Part shown: one piece after another, positions 25,318 through 35,669 of the stretch | Position numbering within the stretch: the first letter of the stretch is position 1 | Layout: the number at the start of each line of letters is the position of its first letter | From: Hydrogenivirga caldilitoris | GTDB taxonomy: Bacteria > Aquificota > Aquificia > Aquificales > Aquificaceae | Assembly (NCBI RefSeq): GCF_003664005.1 | Contig: NZ_RCCJ01000001.1 | Location: forward strand, 496,001-560,000 | DNA: 64,000 bases | Direction of reading: 5' to 3' | Position numbers and translations under genes: made by a program | Notes under the pieces: model-generated | What the model was told of the DNA's origin: nothing | The model's input: only the letters and a program-made list of their open reading frames with translations | The model's database searches: none

Positions 25318-27873
25318 ATGAAGGACAGAAACCAAGAGCTTACCCCCATGCTTGCCCAATACCACTACTTTAAAAACGAGTATTCGGACTGTCTTCTATT
25401 CTTCAGGCTGGGAGACTTTTACGAACTCTTTTACGAAGATGCGGTGGTCGGCTCAAAGGAGTTAAACCTGGTACTTACCTCAAGACCTGCCGGGAAGGGA
25501 AGGGAGAGGATACCCATGTGCGGTGTTCCTTATCACTCCGCCGATAATTACATAAAGAGGCTTGTTCAGAGGGGTTTCAAGATAGCTATATGTGAGCAGG
25601 TTGAAGATGCCTCTCAGGCTAAGAGTATAGTAAAGAGGGAAGTTGTCCGGGTAATAACCCCCGGCACATACTTTGAGAAAGACACCGCCGGGTTTGCCTG
25701 TATATACAGAAAGGGGAAGTTTTATTACCTTGCATATCTGAACCTGTCAATCGGTGATTTTGTGGGTGCAAGGGTAAAGACTGAAGAACTCCTTGATTTT
25801 CTTTCCAAGTTCAACATAAAGGAGCTTCTGATTAAAGAGGGAGAAGAACCCCCCTCGGCGGTGATAAAAACCCTGAGCGTATTTATAACAAAACTGGATG
25901 ATGAGTTCTTTGAAGAGGGTGTAGAACTTCTAAGGAAGGCGTTTGACATACACAGCGCAAGGGCGTTGGGCTTTGATGAGGAGGAGTTTCTTATTCCCCT
26001 TGGCGCGGCGTACAGGTACGCAAAGCTTACCCAAAAAGGTTTCACGCCCTTTATCAAAAAACCAAAACCCTTTCAAGACGAAGGTTTTGTGCGCATAGAC
26101 CTGAAGGTTAGAAGGGGACTTGAGCTTCTTGAGAGTATAGAGGGGAGGAAAGACCATTCACTCTTTGGGGTTCTTGACATGACCCTTACGGGCATGGGGC
26201 GCAGGAGACTTAAGTTCCATATACTGAACCCTTTTAGAAACGTTGATAGGATAAGTAAAGTACAGGAAGCTGTTGAGGAGCTCGTACAAAATAGGGAGAA
26301 AAGGTGCAGGCTCAGAGAGATACTGTCAGGAATGGCTGACCTTGAAAGACTCGTATCACGTATAAGTGCTAACATGGCGACTCCACGTGATATCCTTCAC
26401 CTAAAGAACACCCTTTACAAGGTGGAGGACCTCAGGGAGGAGATAGGGAGTCTTGGTTCAGGGCTCTTTAAGGATATGGTGGTAAACCTTGAGAGCCTGA
26501 AAAGCATAGCTGATGAGATAGACAGGGTTTTGGTTGATGAGCCACCTATTCATGTGAAAGAAGGGGGACTTATAAAAGCCGGTGTTGATGGGTTCTTAGA
26601 TGAGCTACGTTTCGTTAGGGACAACACAAGGAAGCTCTTAAAGGAGTATGAGAAAAAACTCAGGAAGGAGACAGGCATATCTAGCCTGAAGGTTGGTTAC
26701 AACAAGGTTATGGGTTACTACATAGAGGTGACTAAACCCAACCTCAAGTACGTGCCTGAGCATTTTAGGAGGAGACAAACACTGACCAATGCAGAGCGGT
26801 TCATAACGGAAGAGCTAAGCAGGCTTGAGGAGAAAATACTCTCCGCCCAGAGCAGGATAAACGATATAGAGTACGAACTCTTTGTTCAGCTGAGGGAGAA
26901 GATAAATGGAGAACTTGAGAAGGTCGGCAGGAACGCCCAGATCGTGGGAGAGATAGATTACATACAGGCTCTTGCGGAGGTTGCCGACAAAAAGGGATGG
27001 GTTAAACCGGAGGTCAACGATGAGTTCTGCATAGAGATAGAGGAGGGGAAACATCCTGTTATTGAAGCTTTTACCAGAAGCTACGTGCCAAACGATACCT
27101 TCATAAATGAGGAGAGTTTTATACACCTGATAACGGGACCGAACATGGCTGGTAAGTCCAGCTACATAAGACAGGTGGCTCTGATAGTCTTGCTGGCTCA
27201 TATGGGTAGCTTTGTTCCCGCTAAAAGGGCTAAAATTGGGAGTGTTGACGCCATATATACTCGTATAGGTTCTGGAGATATCCTCGCCCTTGGTGTCTCT
27301 ACCTTTATGAACGAGATGCTAGATGTGGCTAGTATGTTACTGAACGCCACAGACAGAAGTCTCATAATTCTTGACGAGATAGGAAGGGGAACTTCAACCT
27401 ATGACGGGATAGCCATAACCAAAGCGCTAACTGAGTTCATTTCCAGAAGAATCGGAGCTAGGACTTTACTTGCCACCCACTTCCTTGAGCTTACAGAGCT
27501 TGAGGGGAAAGTTAGAGGGGTGAAAAATTACCACATGGCTGTGAGTGAAGAGGGCAGCGGCGTAGTTTTCCTATATACACTGCTACCCGGTAAAGCTGAA
27601 GGGAGCTTCGGTATAGAGGTTGCAAGGATGGCCGGATTGCCTGAGGAGCTTATAAACAGGGCTAAAGAAATCCTGCTCAGTTTTGAGGACAAGAGCCTGC
27701 CCCTCTTGGAGGAGACTTTTAAACGTTCAGAAAAGAGCATAACAGAGGCGGAGTTAGATGCCATTATAGAGGACGTATTATCCATAGATGTGGCAAATAC
27801 AACGCCCTTACAGGCACTGCTGAAGCTGGCAGAATTGAAGGAGAAAATAATCAGGGTAAGAGAAGGTAGATGA
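25318..27873 (+). CDS. mutS: DNA mismatch repair protein MutS
   Basis: An 851-residue MutS1. The N-terminal mismatch-binding domain contains [14 protein letters not shown], the family's FxE-type motif region; the connector and lever domains follow. The C-terminal ATPase has Walker [27 protein letters not shown] (Walker B/signature) and [10 protein letters not shown]. It would recognise base mismatches and recruit MutL, which is not in the window. There is no Shine-Dalgarno. Grouping behind an HhH radical SAM protein suggests a shared genome-maintenance theme but could be chance. Confidence 0.97.
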   Translation: MKDRNQELTPMLAQYHYFKNEYSDCLLFFRLGDFYELFYEDAVVGSKELNLVLTSRPAGKGRERIPMCGVPYHSADNYIKRLVQRGFKIAICEQVEDASQAKSIVKREVVRVITPGTYFEKDTAGFACIYRKGKFYYLAYLNLSIGDFVGARVKTEELLDFLSKFNIKELLIKEGEEPPSAVIKTLSVFITKLDDEFFEEGVELLRKAFDIHSARALGFDEEEFLIPLGAAYRYAKLTQKGFTPFIKKPKPFQDEGFVRIDLKVRRGLELLESIEGRKDHSLFGVLDMTLTGMGRRRLKFHILNPFRNVDRISKVQEAVEELVQNREKRCRLREILSGMADLERLVSRISANMATPRDILHLKNTLYKVEDLREEIGSLGSGLFKDMVVNLESLKSIADEIDRVLVDEPPIHVKEGGLIKAGVDGFLDELRFVRDNTRKLLKEYEKKLRKETGISSLKVGYNKVMGYYIEVTKPNLKYVPEHFRRRQTLTNAERFITEELSRLEEKILSAQSRINDIEYELFVQLREKINGELEKVGRNAQIVGEIDYIQALAEVADKKGWVKPEVNDEFCIEIEEGKHPVIEAFTRSYVPNDTFINEESFIHLITGPNMAGKSSYIRQVALIVLLAHMGSFVPAKRAKIGSVDAIYTRIGSGDILALGVSTFMNEMLDVASMLLNATDRSLIILDEIGRGTSTYDGIAITKALTEFISRRIGARTLLATHFLELTELEGKVRGVKNYHMAVSEEGSGVVFLYTLLPGKAEGSFGIEVARMAGLPEELINRAKEILLSFEDKSLPLLEETFKRSEKSITEAELDAIIEDVLSIDVANTTPLQALLKLAELKEKIIRVREGR

Positions 27874-28949
27874 GGGTGGCTTTATTCACAGATAACTTCA
27901 GGGGGGACATGGGAGGAGGCACAAAGATAGTTATTGACCTTGCTAAAGGGCTTAGAGACGAAGGGCACGAAGTCTTAGTTGTAACCGGACAGGAGACGGA
28001 TGAGGCGGCTGAAGGTTTCAGAGTTTTTAACCTTCCAAGCTTGAAGTTTCCCTTTTACGATAAAGCTGAGATGGTCTTTCCAAGTATCGGGCTTATAAGA
28101 ACTATGAAGGAGTTCAATCCAGACATAATCCACTACCACGAACCTTTTACGGCGGGAATATTAGCTCTCCTGGTATCAAAGAATATAGGAAAACCGGTAG
28201 TTGGCTCAATTTACATAGATCCGAGCCACGTTTCCCAATACACGCTGAAAATAGACAGAGGTGGTTTTGCCAAGGCTCTAGTCGGTTTTATGAGCAGGCA
28301 ATCAGACGCGCTCGTATTCATATCTGAGTATCAGAGGAAGACCTATGAGAGGTTTTTGGATAGAAGTAGGATAACGAAGGTCATATATCCCGGTATTCCG
28401 GACTACTTTTTCAGAGGCAAGGCGGAGTTTGGTAAAACTGTGGTAACCGTCTGCAGGCTAGCTCCTGAAAAGAACCTGAGTTTCGGTTTTAGGGTTATAG
28501 CCAAGCTCCAAAGGATGGGTAATTTTGATTATCTCTTGGTGGGTGAAGGACCGGAGAGAAAAAAACTTGAGAAGCTTGCCAAAAAGCTGAATTTGAAGGT
28601 TGAATTCCTTGGAAACTTGAAAAGGGAAAGGCTCCCTGACCTTTACAGCAGGGCTTCCCTGTTTTTCCTTCCGTCAAAAACAGAAACCTTCGGGCTTGTC
28701 CTTGCAGAGGCAATGGCTTCAGGGCTTCCTGTTGTGGCTCTCGGCAGGGGAGCGGCTCCTGAGGTCATCGGTGAAGGAGGAATTATATGTGAGGAGAACG
28801 AAGACAGGGTCGCGGAAGCTATGGCCTCCCTGTTGGAAAACTCCAGACTCTGGAAAGAGAAGTCGGAGAAGGCAAGGGAGAGAGCTAAATTCTTTAAAAT
28901 GGACAGGTTCGTAAGGGAGCACGAGGAGCTTTACGGTAAGCTCCTTTAA
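27870..28949 (+). CDS. GT4 family glycosyltransferase
   Basis: A 359-residue GT-B glycosyltransferase. The N-terminal half binds the acceptor ([33 protein letters not shown]) and the C-terminal half binds the nucleotide sugar ([36 protein letters not shown] with the EX7E motif). Such enzymes make glycolipids such as glucosyl- or mannosyl-diacylglycerols, or polysaccharide. It overlaps mutS by 4 bases, so it is co-transcribed although functionally unrelated. Donor and acceptor are not predictable. Confidence 0.9.
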   Translation: MRVALFTDNFRGDMGGGTKIVIDLAKGLRDEGHEVLVVTGQETDEAAEGFRVFNLPSLKFPFYDKAEMVFPSIGLIRTMKEFNPDIIHYHEPFTAGILALLVSKNIGKPVVGSIYIDPSHVSQYTLKIDRGGFAKALVGFMSRQSDALVFISEYQRKTYERFLDRSRITKVIYPGIPDYFFRGKAEFGKTVVTVCRLAPEKNLSFGFRVIAKLQRMGNFDYLLVGEGPERKKLEKLAKKLNLKVEFLGNLKRERLPDLYSRASLFFLPSKTETFGLVLAEAMASGLPVVALGRGAAPEVIGEGGIICEENEDRVAEAMASLLENSRLWKEKSEKARERAKFFKMDRFVREHEELYGKLL

Positions 28950-28980
28950 TTCCCTTTCTAATGAAATTAAATTAAACCCT

Positions 28981-30774
28981 ATGGACGAGATTAAGCTTGT
29001 TGATGAATACTTAGAAAAGTTAGACTGGGAGGTAAGAGAGAACAGCAACATGACCTACTCCCTTCAGGGTCTTAACTTCTACGTCACCTCAAAGGTCATA
29101 AGGAACTACTGGCTCAAGAGGATATACCCCGAGAAGATAGCGGAGGCTCATATAAACGGAGACTTCCACATCCACGACCTTCAGGTTCTGAGCGTTTACT
29201 GTATGGGATGGGACCTCCTGGACCTCCTCATGACAGGCTTTAAGGGAGTTCCCGGAAAGATAGAGAGCAGACCTCCCAAACATTTCACCTCAGCCCTTGG
29301 TCAGGCAGTGAACTTCCTTTATACCCTTCAGGGGGAGGCGGCGGGTGCTCAGGCGTTCTCCAACTTTGACACACTCATGGCACCCTTCGTAAGGTACGAC
29401 GGACTGAGCTACAGACAGGTGAAGCAGGCTATACAGGAGTTCGTTTACAACCTCAACGTCCCTACGAGAACGGGATTCCAGACCCCCTTCACGAACCTCA
29501 CCTTTGACCTTAAGGTTCCCGCTTTCCTCGCAGACCAGGCTGTTATCGTCGGTGGAGAGGTTAAGAACGAGACCTACGGAGAGTTCCAGGAAGAGGTGGA
29601 CATGATAAACCAAGCTTTCTTCGAGGTTATGACCGAGGGGGACGCGAGGGGAAGGGTTTTCACCTTTCCCATACCAACCTACAACATCACGCCCGACTTT
29701 GACTGGGACAACCCCAAGCTAAAGGGTCTCTGGGAGATGACCGCCAAGTACGGCATACCCTACTTCGCCAACTTCATAAACTCGGACATGAAGCCTGAGG
29801 ACGTGAGGAGTATGTGTTGCAGGCTCAGGCTTGAAACGAGGGAGCTCCTGAAGAGGGGAGGAGGGTACTTCGGTGCCAACCCTCTGACGGGCTCTATAGG
29901 AGTAGTTACCATAAATATGCCGAGGCTCGGATACCTCTCCGAGAGCGAGGAGGAGTTCTTTGAAAGGCTCGGGAGGCTCATGGACTTAGCTAAGGAGAGC
30001 CTAGAGATAAAGAGGAGAGCGATAGAGGACTTTATGGAGAAGGGTCTCTACCCTTACTCAAAGTTCTATTTGAGGATGGTAAAGGAGAGGTTCGGCGAGT
30101 ACTGGAAGAATCACTTCTCTACTATAGGACTGGTAGGTATGAACGAGGCTTGTCTCAACCTCTTCGGTGTAAGCATAGCAGACCCAAAGGGAAGGGAATT
30201 CGCCATCAGGGTTTTAGACTTCATGAGGGAGAAGCTCCTCCAGTATCAGGAGGAGACAGGGAACCTTTACAACCTTGAGGCTACACCTGCAGAGGGAGCC
30301 TCCTACAGGCTCGCAAAGCTTGATAAGGAGAGGTATCCGGACATAATAGTGGCAAACGAGGAGGAGGTAAAGAGGGGAGCGGAACCCTTCTACACCAACT
30401 CCACCCAGCTGCCCGTAAACTACACCGACGACCCCTTTGAAGTTCTTGAGCATCAGGACAAACTCCAGGTAAGGTACACCGGCGGCACGGTGGTTCATTT
30501 CTTTGTGGGAGAGAGGATAAGGGATTCGGAGAGCGTAAAGAACTTCGTCAGGAAGGTCTGCGAGAATTACAGGCTACCCTACTTCACCATAACCCCCACC
30601 TTCAGCGTCTGTCCCACCCACGGCTACATCTCCGGGGAGCACGAGACCTGTCCCATATGCGGTGAGAGGTGCGAAGTTTACTCAAGGGTTGTGGGATACC
30701 TGAGACCGGTGAGCCAGTGGAATGCGGGCAAACAGGAGGAGTTCAAGCTCAGGAAGACCTACAGGATAACCTAA
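28981..30774 (+). CDS. nrdD: Anaerobic ribonucleoside-triphosphate reductase (class III)
   Basis: A 597-residue oxygen-sensitive glycyl-radical enzyme that makes dNTPs or dNDPs. The active-site region (MCCRLR, GGGYFGANPLTGSIGVV) is present. Near the C-terminus is a four-Cys zinc site (CPTHG, CPICGERC) and the glycyl-radical loop RVVGYLRPVSQWNAGKQ. It lacks the N-terminal ATP-cone present in longer NrdD proteins, so allosteric activity control by ATP/dATP is probably absent. The activase gene follows with zero spacing. TAAATT lies 7 nt before the ATG, with no Shine-Dalgarno. Confidence 0.95.
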   Translation: MDEIKLVDEYLEKLDWEVRENSNMTYSLQGLNFYVTSKVIRNYWLKRIYPEKIAEAHINGDFHIHDLQVLSVYCMGWDLLDLLMTGFKGVPGKIESRPPKHFTSALGQAVNFLYTLQGEAAGAQAFSNFDTLMAPFVRYDGLSYRQVKQAIQEFVYNLNVPTRTGFQTPFTNLTFDLKVPAFLADQAVIVGGEVKNETYGEFQEEVDMINQAFFEVMTEGDARGRVFTFPIPTYNITPDFDWDNPKLKGLWEMTAKYGIPYFANFINSDMKPEDVRSMCCRLRLETRELLKRGGGYFGANPLTGSIGVVTINMPRLGYLSESEEEFFERLGRLMDLAKESLEIKRRAIEDFMEKGLYPYSKFYLRMVKERFGEYWKNHFSTIGLVGMNEACLNLFGVSIADPKGREFAIRVLDFMREKLLQYQEETGNLYNLEATPAEGASYRLAKLDKERYPDIIVANEEEVKRGAEPFYTNSTQLPVNYTDDPFEVLEHQDKLQVRYTGGTVVHFFVGERIRDSESVKNFVRKVCENYRLPYFTITPTFSVCPTHGYISGEHETCPICGERCEVYSRVVGYLRPVSQWNAGKQEEFKLRKTYRIT

Positions 30775-31470
30775 ATGCGAATAGGTGGTATCCAGAGGTT
30801 CACCCTCATAGATTTTCCCGGAAAGGTAGCCTGCATAGTTTTCACCCAGGGGTGCAACTTCAGATGTCCTTACTGCTACAACAGGTCCCTTGTCCTCCCT
30901 GAGTACTTTGAAGAGCCTATCCCCGAGGACGTGTTCTTCAGATTCCTCAGGAGCAGAAGGGGGCTTCTGGACGGAGTGGTAATAACCGGGGGAGAGCCGA
31001 CCGTTCAGGAGGACCTCTTGAATTTCATGGAAAATATAAAGAGCATGGGGTTTCTCGTGAAGCTTGACACCAACGGGAGCCATCCGGAGGTTGTAAAGGA
31101 GGTTATAGAGAGGGAGCTCGTAGATTACATAGCTATGGACGTAAAGGCTCCTCTCAGGAAGTACAAAGAAGTCATAAGGGTGGAGGACTTTGACGTGGGG
31201 AACATCGTGAGGAGCATTCACCTCCTAATGGACTCCGGCGTGGACTATGAGTTCAGAACAACGGTGGTCAGGGAGCAGCTGACTCCGGAGGACATACTTG
31301 AAATAGGAAAGCTCATAAAGGGTGCCAAGCGATACGCCCTCCAGAAATTTGTGGTTACCGACACCCTCCTTAACCCCAGTTTTAAGGAGAAACACACCTA
31401 CACCGAGGAGGAACTTGAAAGGATAGCCGAAGGACTGAGAGAATATATAGAGGAGGTAAAAGTGAGATGA
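30775..31470 (+). CDS. nrdG: Anaerobic ribonucleotide reductase activating protein (radical SAM)
   Basis: A 231-residue radical SAM activase of the NrdG2 type. GGIQRFTLIDFPGKV is the characteristic N-terminus and CNFRCPYCY (CxxxCxxC) binds the 4Fe-4S cluster that cleaves SAM to install the glycyl radical on NrdD. GGEPT is the SAM-binding motif. Its ATG directly follows the nrdD stop. The class III pair indicates growth without oxygen, or at least an anaerobic phase. It overlaps the next gene by 4 bases. Confidence 0.93.
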   Translation: MRIGGIQRFTLIDFPGKVACIVFTQGCNFRCPYCYNRSLVLPEYFEEPIPEDVFFRFLRSRRGLLDGVVITGGEPTVQEDLLNFMENIKSMGFLVKLDTNGSHPEVVKEVIERELVDYIAMDVKAPLRKYKEVIRVEDFDVGNIVRSIHLLMDSGVDYEFRTTVVREQLTPEDILEIGKLIKGAKRYALQKFVVTDTLLNPSFKEKHTYTEEELERIAEGLREYIEEVKVR

Positions 31471-31973
31471 AGGAAGTTCTAATAGGGTTAGCGCTTATAG
31501 GAGCTCTCGCTTTTGGGATAACGGAAGGGGAGTTTAAGAGCGACGTTGATTACGTTCAGAGGGTGGAGAAGAGGCTTGATGTGTTGGATAAAAAAGCGCA
31601 AGAGGAGGGGCTAAGAACCGAAATAATAGATGAACTGAATTCTTACGGTTACCCACTTCAGGTTATAAAGGATAAGTATTTCATGGAAAACGAAGCCAGG
31701 TATAAGAAGTTTTACGAGAAGGTTAAAAGGGTTTACGAAAAGGTCCTGTTCGTAAAGAGAGGGATATTTCCAGAGATATTAAGGAGGGAGATATCAGGAC
31801 TTCACATTCCTTTCTGTGACGTAAAGAGCGAAGGTAAGAGGAGAGAGACCTTGACCCTTGTTATGAAGAACCCGGATAAAGAGGCGGATGTGATTAAGGT
31901 TATGACCCAGACCCAGCTTCAGTATGCTCACCTTCTTGGTATAGAGAGTATAAAGTTTGAGAAGTGCAGGTGA
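31467..31973 (+). CDS. Exported hypothetical protein
   Basis: A 168-residue protein I do not recognise. An N-terminal hydrophobic stretch (about 4-18, ALIGALAFG) suggests export. The rest is charged and mostly helical (coiled-coil-like 25-100), with two Cys at about 118 and 167 that could pair. It has an AGGAGGT Shine-Dalgarno and overlaps nrdG by 4 bases, so it is co-translated with the anaerobic reductase operon. No motif indicates a function. Confidence 0.6.
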   Translation: MKEVLIGLALIGALAFGITEGEFKSDVDYVQRVEKRLDVLDKKAQEEGLRTEIIDELNSYGYPLQVIKDKYFMENEARYKKFYEKVKRVYEKVLFVKRGIFPEILRREISGLHIPFCDVKSEGKRRETLTLVMKNPDKEADVIKVMTQTQLQYAHLLGIESIKFEKCR

Positions 31974-31979
31974 TACAAT
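31971..31979 (+). promoter_or_regulatory. Extended -10 promoter for the 31999 gene
   Basis: TGATACAAT, an extended -10 (TG-n-TACAAT), overlaps the stop of the preceding gene and lies 20 bases before the next ATG with its GGGAGGT. It may give the following gene its own transcript. No clear -35 is seen, as is usual for extended -10 promoters. Confidence 0.4.
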
Positions 31980-31998
31980 ATTTAAAGGGAGGTATAAG

Positions 31999-33177
31999 AT
32001 GGAAATTTACTGTGATGCAGAGAGGATATTTATATCAAGAGACTACAGAGTTGAGGGTATATCCAAAAAAGAGTTTATAGAGACGCACAAAGAGAATGTA
32101 GTCTGGCAGTCTGCGAAACTTTCGGAAACACCCAGAAAGCTCACCAACACCAGATACCACCTTGTAGGTGCTGGTGGAGCAAAGTTGGTTAGGATGGACA
32201 GGAGCAACGGTGAAACCGTGGAAATAGATGCGGGTAATGAGGTAAAAGATATAGCAAGCGACCTCAGAGACGTATTCTTTGTGACCGCGGAAGGGATTTA
32301 CAGGGTTCCTGCGGAGAGGTTCGCTGAGCCGGAGATAGTGAGACTTCCCGTATCCGACATCTTGGACAAGCCTGTAAAGTCGGTTGATGTCCTCGGTAAC
32401 TTCCTCTTTGTGATAGCGGGGAACTTTCTATACAAGCTATCAACGGAAGGAGAGAAGCTATCCGAGAAGGCTCTCGCCGATGGACTTAAAGTTCTCTCCG
32501 ATTACGATGGTCCCGTTGCCATAACCGAGAAGGAGGTAATTTACTTCACCGAAGACATGGAGGTTCTCTCAAATGGTAGCTACGAAGGGGTTTTTATAAA
32601 GGCGGAGCACGGAGCCTACAACACCTTCCTCCTCTCAGATAAAACCTTCAGCGTCTTCGGGAAAACCGGAAAAAGGTACGCCCACGTTGAGGCGGCTCAT
32701 TACTCCTCCTTTACGGAAGGTCTGAACCACATTTACTTCTATGACGAAGAGGAGAAGTCCCTCTCCCTGGCAGGTAAGAAGGACCTCTTGGGGGATAACT
32801 TCCAGGAGATAGACCTTGCAACGCTTGTAGGCATAGTTATGGGGTCCCTTATGCTCGCCGAGAGGGAAGGAGCGGAGGTTCTCGTAAGGGAAGAGAAGGG
32901 TTTTATAGACACCCATATAAATGGAGAGCTTGTACCTGTGGAGAAGATCATACTCAGGCTTTCCAAATACTTCCCGGAAGTCTTCTACCTGTATAAAAAC
33001 CCCGGATACTATGAGCAGATAGATAGTTTTGCCGAGAGGTTTGACCTGTTTAAGGTGGAGGGTAGAGATATAAGGCTTAACACGGATTTGCTTGAGAGAC
33101 TCATTGAGATGCACTCTTCCTTTAAAACCTTTAAGGAGGATATAGCGAAGGGGATCATAGACCTGGCAGTTAAATAA
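31999..33177 (+). CDS. Hypothetical protein, propeller-like repeats
   Basis: A 392-residue cytoplasmic protein I do not recognise. The start is ATG at 31999, set by the AAAGGGAGGT just before it, and not the upstream in-frame ATG at 31957 inside the previous gene. Residues about 50-270 contain repeated short beta-rich units (RLPVSDILDKPVKSVDVLGN, LFVIAGNFLYKLS, VYFTED-like segments), suggestive of a beta-propeller. The C-terminal 120 residues look helical. No signal peptide or catalytic motif is evident. It may be lineage-specific. Its 3' end overlaps convergent purM by 8 bases. Confidence 0.6.
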   Translation: MEIYCDAERIFISRDYRVEGISKKEFIETHKENVVWQSAKLSETPRKLTNTRYHLVGAGGAKLVRMDRSNGETVEIDAGNEVKDIASDLRDVFFVTAEGIYRVPAERFAEPEIVRLPVSDILDKPVKSVDVLGNFLFVIAGNFLYKLSTEGEKLSEKALADGLKVLSDYDGPVAITEKEVIYFTEDMEVLSNGSYEGVFIKAEHGAYNTFLLSDKTFSVFGKTGKRYAHVEAAHYSSFTEGLNHIYFYDEEEKSLSLAGKKDLLGDNFQEIDLATLVGIVMGSLMLAEREGAEVLVREEKGFIDTHINGELVPVEKIILRLSKYFPEVFYLYKNPGYYEQIDSFAERFDLFKVEGRDIRLNTDLLERLIEMHSSFKTFKEDIAKGIIDLAVK

Positions 33178-34177
33178 CTTTTACGCTTCTCTCTCCCTTC
33201 TCTATATAACCGCACAGAAAGGAGTCTTTTCCAAGTATCTCAAGGGCTCTTTCTTTATCTGCCTCGGATACAACAGCTATCATTCCTACTCCCATGTTGA
33301 ATGTTCTGAACATCTCCCTCTCTTCCACACCGCCAAGCTGTTGAATCCAAGGAAAAACTGGGTTCTCCGGTATTCTTTCCTTCTCCACTACAGCTCTGAC
33401 ATCTCTTGGTAGGACTCTTATGAGGTTCTCAGGTATGCCTCCACCCGTTATATGGGCGAGTCCCTTGACCTTTACCTGGGACTTTAATCTCTTTACTTCC
33501 CGTGTGTATATCCTTGTTGGTGTCAGTAGAACCTCACCAACGCTCTTACCAAATTCTTCAATTTTATCCGTAAGTTTTACACCGCTATCCTTGAGGACTT
33601 TCCTTATCAGGGAGAATCCGTTGCTGTGAAAACCTGATGACCTTATACCCACCAGTATGTCGCCAGGTGAAATCTCCTTTCCTGTTATTACATCCCCCTT
33701 TTCACATATACCCACGCAGAAGCCGGCAAGGTCATAAACCCCTTCCGGGTAAAAGCCAGGCATCTCAGCTGTCTCCCCTCCTGCAAGGAAGACCTCTCCC
33801 ATCTTGCATCCTTCAATAATCCCGTTTATAACCTTCTTAAGAGTTTCAAGCTCTATCTTCCCGACCGCTATGTAATCCAGAAAGAATAAGGGGTCAGCTC
33901 CAGTAGTTAAAACGTCATTCACGTTCATGGCAACGAGGTCAATCCCCACTGTGTCATGAACGCCAAGCTCCTGAGCGACCTTCAATTTCGTTCCCACCCC
34001 ATCGGTAGAGGAAAATATCACGGGTTCTCTGTAACCTTTTACTTCTATCCCACTTGCGAAGCCACCAAACTCTGTGACCAATTCCTGAGAAAAGGAACCT
34101 TTTACCTTTTCCTTTATGTACTCAACAAATTCGTTTGCCCTGTCAATATCAACTCCTGCATCTCTGTAAGTTGTCAA
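33170..34177 (-). CDS. purM: Phosphoribosylformylglycinamidine cyclo-ligase
   Basis: A 335-residue PurM (AIR synthetase), the fifth step of purine biosynthesis, of normal length. Conserved blocks include TYRDAGVDIDRANEFV, FSSTDGVGTKLKVA, DLVAMNVNDVL and LAGGETAEMPGFYPEGVYDL. It is the last gene of the minus-strand cluster plsY-GT39-unknown-thpR-purM and overlaps thpR by 4 bases. No other pur genes are nearby. Confidence 0.96.
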   Translation of the reverse strand: MTTYRDAGVDIDRANEFVEYIKEKVKGSFSQELVTEFGGFASGIEVKGYREPVIFSSTDGVGTKLKVAQELGVHDTVGIDLVAMNVNDVLTTGADPLFFLDYIAVGKIELETLKKVINGIIEGCKMGEVFLAGGETAEMPGFYPEGVYDLAGFCVGICEKGDVITGKEISPGDILVGIRSSGFHSNGFSLIRKVLKDSGVKLTDKIEEFGKSVGEVLLTPTRIYTREVKRLKSQVKVKGLAHITGGGIPENLIRVLPRDVRAVVEKERIPENPVFPWIQQLGGVEEREMFRTFNMGVGMIAVVSEADKERALEILGKDSFLCGYIEKGERSVKVI

Positions 34178-34737
34178 GACTCTTCCCTCCTGAAGTAAAA
34201 CTCTTCAACCACCGTGTATATAGGACCTATGCTGCTTAAAGAGCTTGAGATGAGAGCTATCCTGTCAACACTCTCCTCACCGAAGTTAAAGTTCTTATAC
34301 CTGTTCATCAAGCTCCCGAGCTTCCTTTTGTCCGCTTCTTTGATTCTGCACACGGTGACGTGGGGATGGAAGGGCTTTGCGTCAACCCTTATGCCAGCCC
34401 TCTTGTTCAGCTGAGCAACCTCATTGGCTAATCTCTTCAGTTTGTTCTCTCCTCTTGATACACCTATCCACAGTATTCTGGGTCTTTTTCTGTCTGGAAA
34501 CACCCCCAGAGACCTGTACTGCACCTTGAAGGGGGAGTACTTTTCCGCTAAGCTTTGGAGATTTTTAAGTACGCTAACTGCTTGTTCCTGGGAAATATCC
34601 CCCAGAAACTGGAATGTCATATGAAGGTTCTGAGGCTCTACCCATTTACCTTTCACGTATCCTTTAGTTTCCTCTCTCAATTTCTCAACGTGCTCATAGA
34701 TACCCTTGGTTGTGAAAAAGCCAACAAAAGCACGCAT
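34174..34737 (-). CDS. thpR: RNA 2',3'-cyclic phosphodiesterase (ThpR/LigT)
   Basis: A 187-residue 2H phosphoesterase. The two catalytic HxTx motifs are HMTFQFLGD (about 39) and HPHVTVCRI (about 125), correctly spaced. Members hydrolyse 2',3'-cyclic RNA ends to 2'-phosphates and can reversibly make 2'-5' RNA links in vitro; the biological substrate is unsettled. It overlaps purM by 4 bases. Confidence 0.9.
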   Translation of the reverse strand: MRAFVGFFTTKGIYEHVEKLREETKGYVKGKWVEPQNLHMTFQFLGDISQEQAVSVLKNLQSLAEKYSPFKVQYRSLGVFPDRKRPRILWIGVSRGENKLKRLANEVAQLNKRAGIRVDAKPFHPHVTVCRIKEADKRKLGSLMNRYKNFNFGEESVDRIALISSSLSSIGPIYTVVEEFYFRREES

Positions 34738-34763
34738 ACTGGCTCTATTTTATCACTGGAGTT

Positions 34764-35669
34764 TTAATCGGTTAGCTCAATAGGTGAGGCTAGAGCGATG
34801 CTTCTCAGCCCAAGGTAGAAAACGTAAACCTTAGCCTTGTAAGTCAACACATGGGCTGTGTACTTTCCTCTCTCGGAAACGGGCATATTAATCCTATTCT
34901 GTTCATATATACCTTTCAAGTCCCCGTTATGAAAAAGCATTACCAGGGGGTTCTTTACGTTGCTATCAACCACATACCGGAAGCTGTATGTGGTTCTACC
35001 TCCAGGTAGATAAAAGCTCATTTCAGAATAGGCAAAGACCTTTGCATCCGCATCGCCGAAAACCACAAGGGCTCCTTTAAGGAAGTCGTCCACGTAAGCC
35101 TCCCTCAGAAGTATATCCTTTGATGTATACACGTTTCTCCTGTTGCCAAGTATGTAATCGTAGGAGGGAAAGTCAAAGCCGAAGAAAGTGGACAGCAGGA
35201 TTCTATCATCGTGGGCAACAAGATAACAGTTATGGGGTTTTCTGTATATCTTCCGGGTGAGTATGTCTTCCGGGCTTCTTCCGATTAAGAGTTTAGGTAC
35301 ACGCTCAAAGAGCGTGTGAAGCAGCTCTTCAGAGAGAGGTATATCAGAGGTTCTGAGGACAAGACAGTCCTTATTTTGAGGTGTGGGGAAAAGTCTGTTC
35401 TCTAAATTTTCTGGGAAATCTCCAAAGGCTATATCAAACTTCTTTTCTTCAAGAGCTTTAAGTAGGTTCTTTATGCTTCCGGCGTGATTTGAGAAAGCCG
35501 TCTTAACATCGTAAGCGAAGGTGTACCTGTACACAACCGGCCGAGGGTAAAACTCTGCAGGTGCGTAGTTTGTGTAAGGGATTATCTGCATCGGTAGTAG
35601 CTGGTAGGTTATAAAGCCCCATATATAGAAGCTTAAGGTGTATCTAATAACCCTTTGGACTCTCATCAA
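34764..35669 (-). CDS. Membrane-anchored protein of unknown function next to a GT39 transferase
   Basis: A 301-residue protein I do not recognise. One TM helix near the N-terminus (about 10-26) would anchor it, with the rest in the periplasm. The soluble part mixes alpha and beta elements (KKFDIAFGDFP, LVVFGDADAKVFAY) and an RTTYSFRYVV strand region. It starts inside the 3' end of the GT39 gene (26-bp overlap), so the two are probably partners in surface sugar or lipid modification. This is inference from gene order. Confidence 0.6.
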   Translation of the reverse strand: MMRVQRVIRYTLSFYIWGFITYQLLPMQIIPYTNYAPAEFYPRPVVYRYTFAYDVKTAFSNHAGSIKNLLKALEEKKFDIAFGDFPENLENRLFPTPQNKDCLVLRTSDIPLSEELLHTLFERVPKLLIGRSPEDILTRKIYRKPHNCYLVAHDDRILLSTFFGFDFPSYDYILGNRRNVYTSKDILLREAYVDDFLKGALVVFGDADAKVFAYSEMSFYLPGGRTTYSFRYVVDSNVKNPLVMLFHNGDLKGIYEQNRINMPVSERGKYTAHVLTYKAKVYVFYLGLRSIALASPIELTD

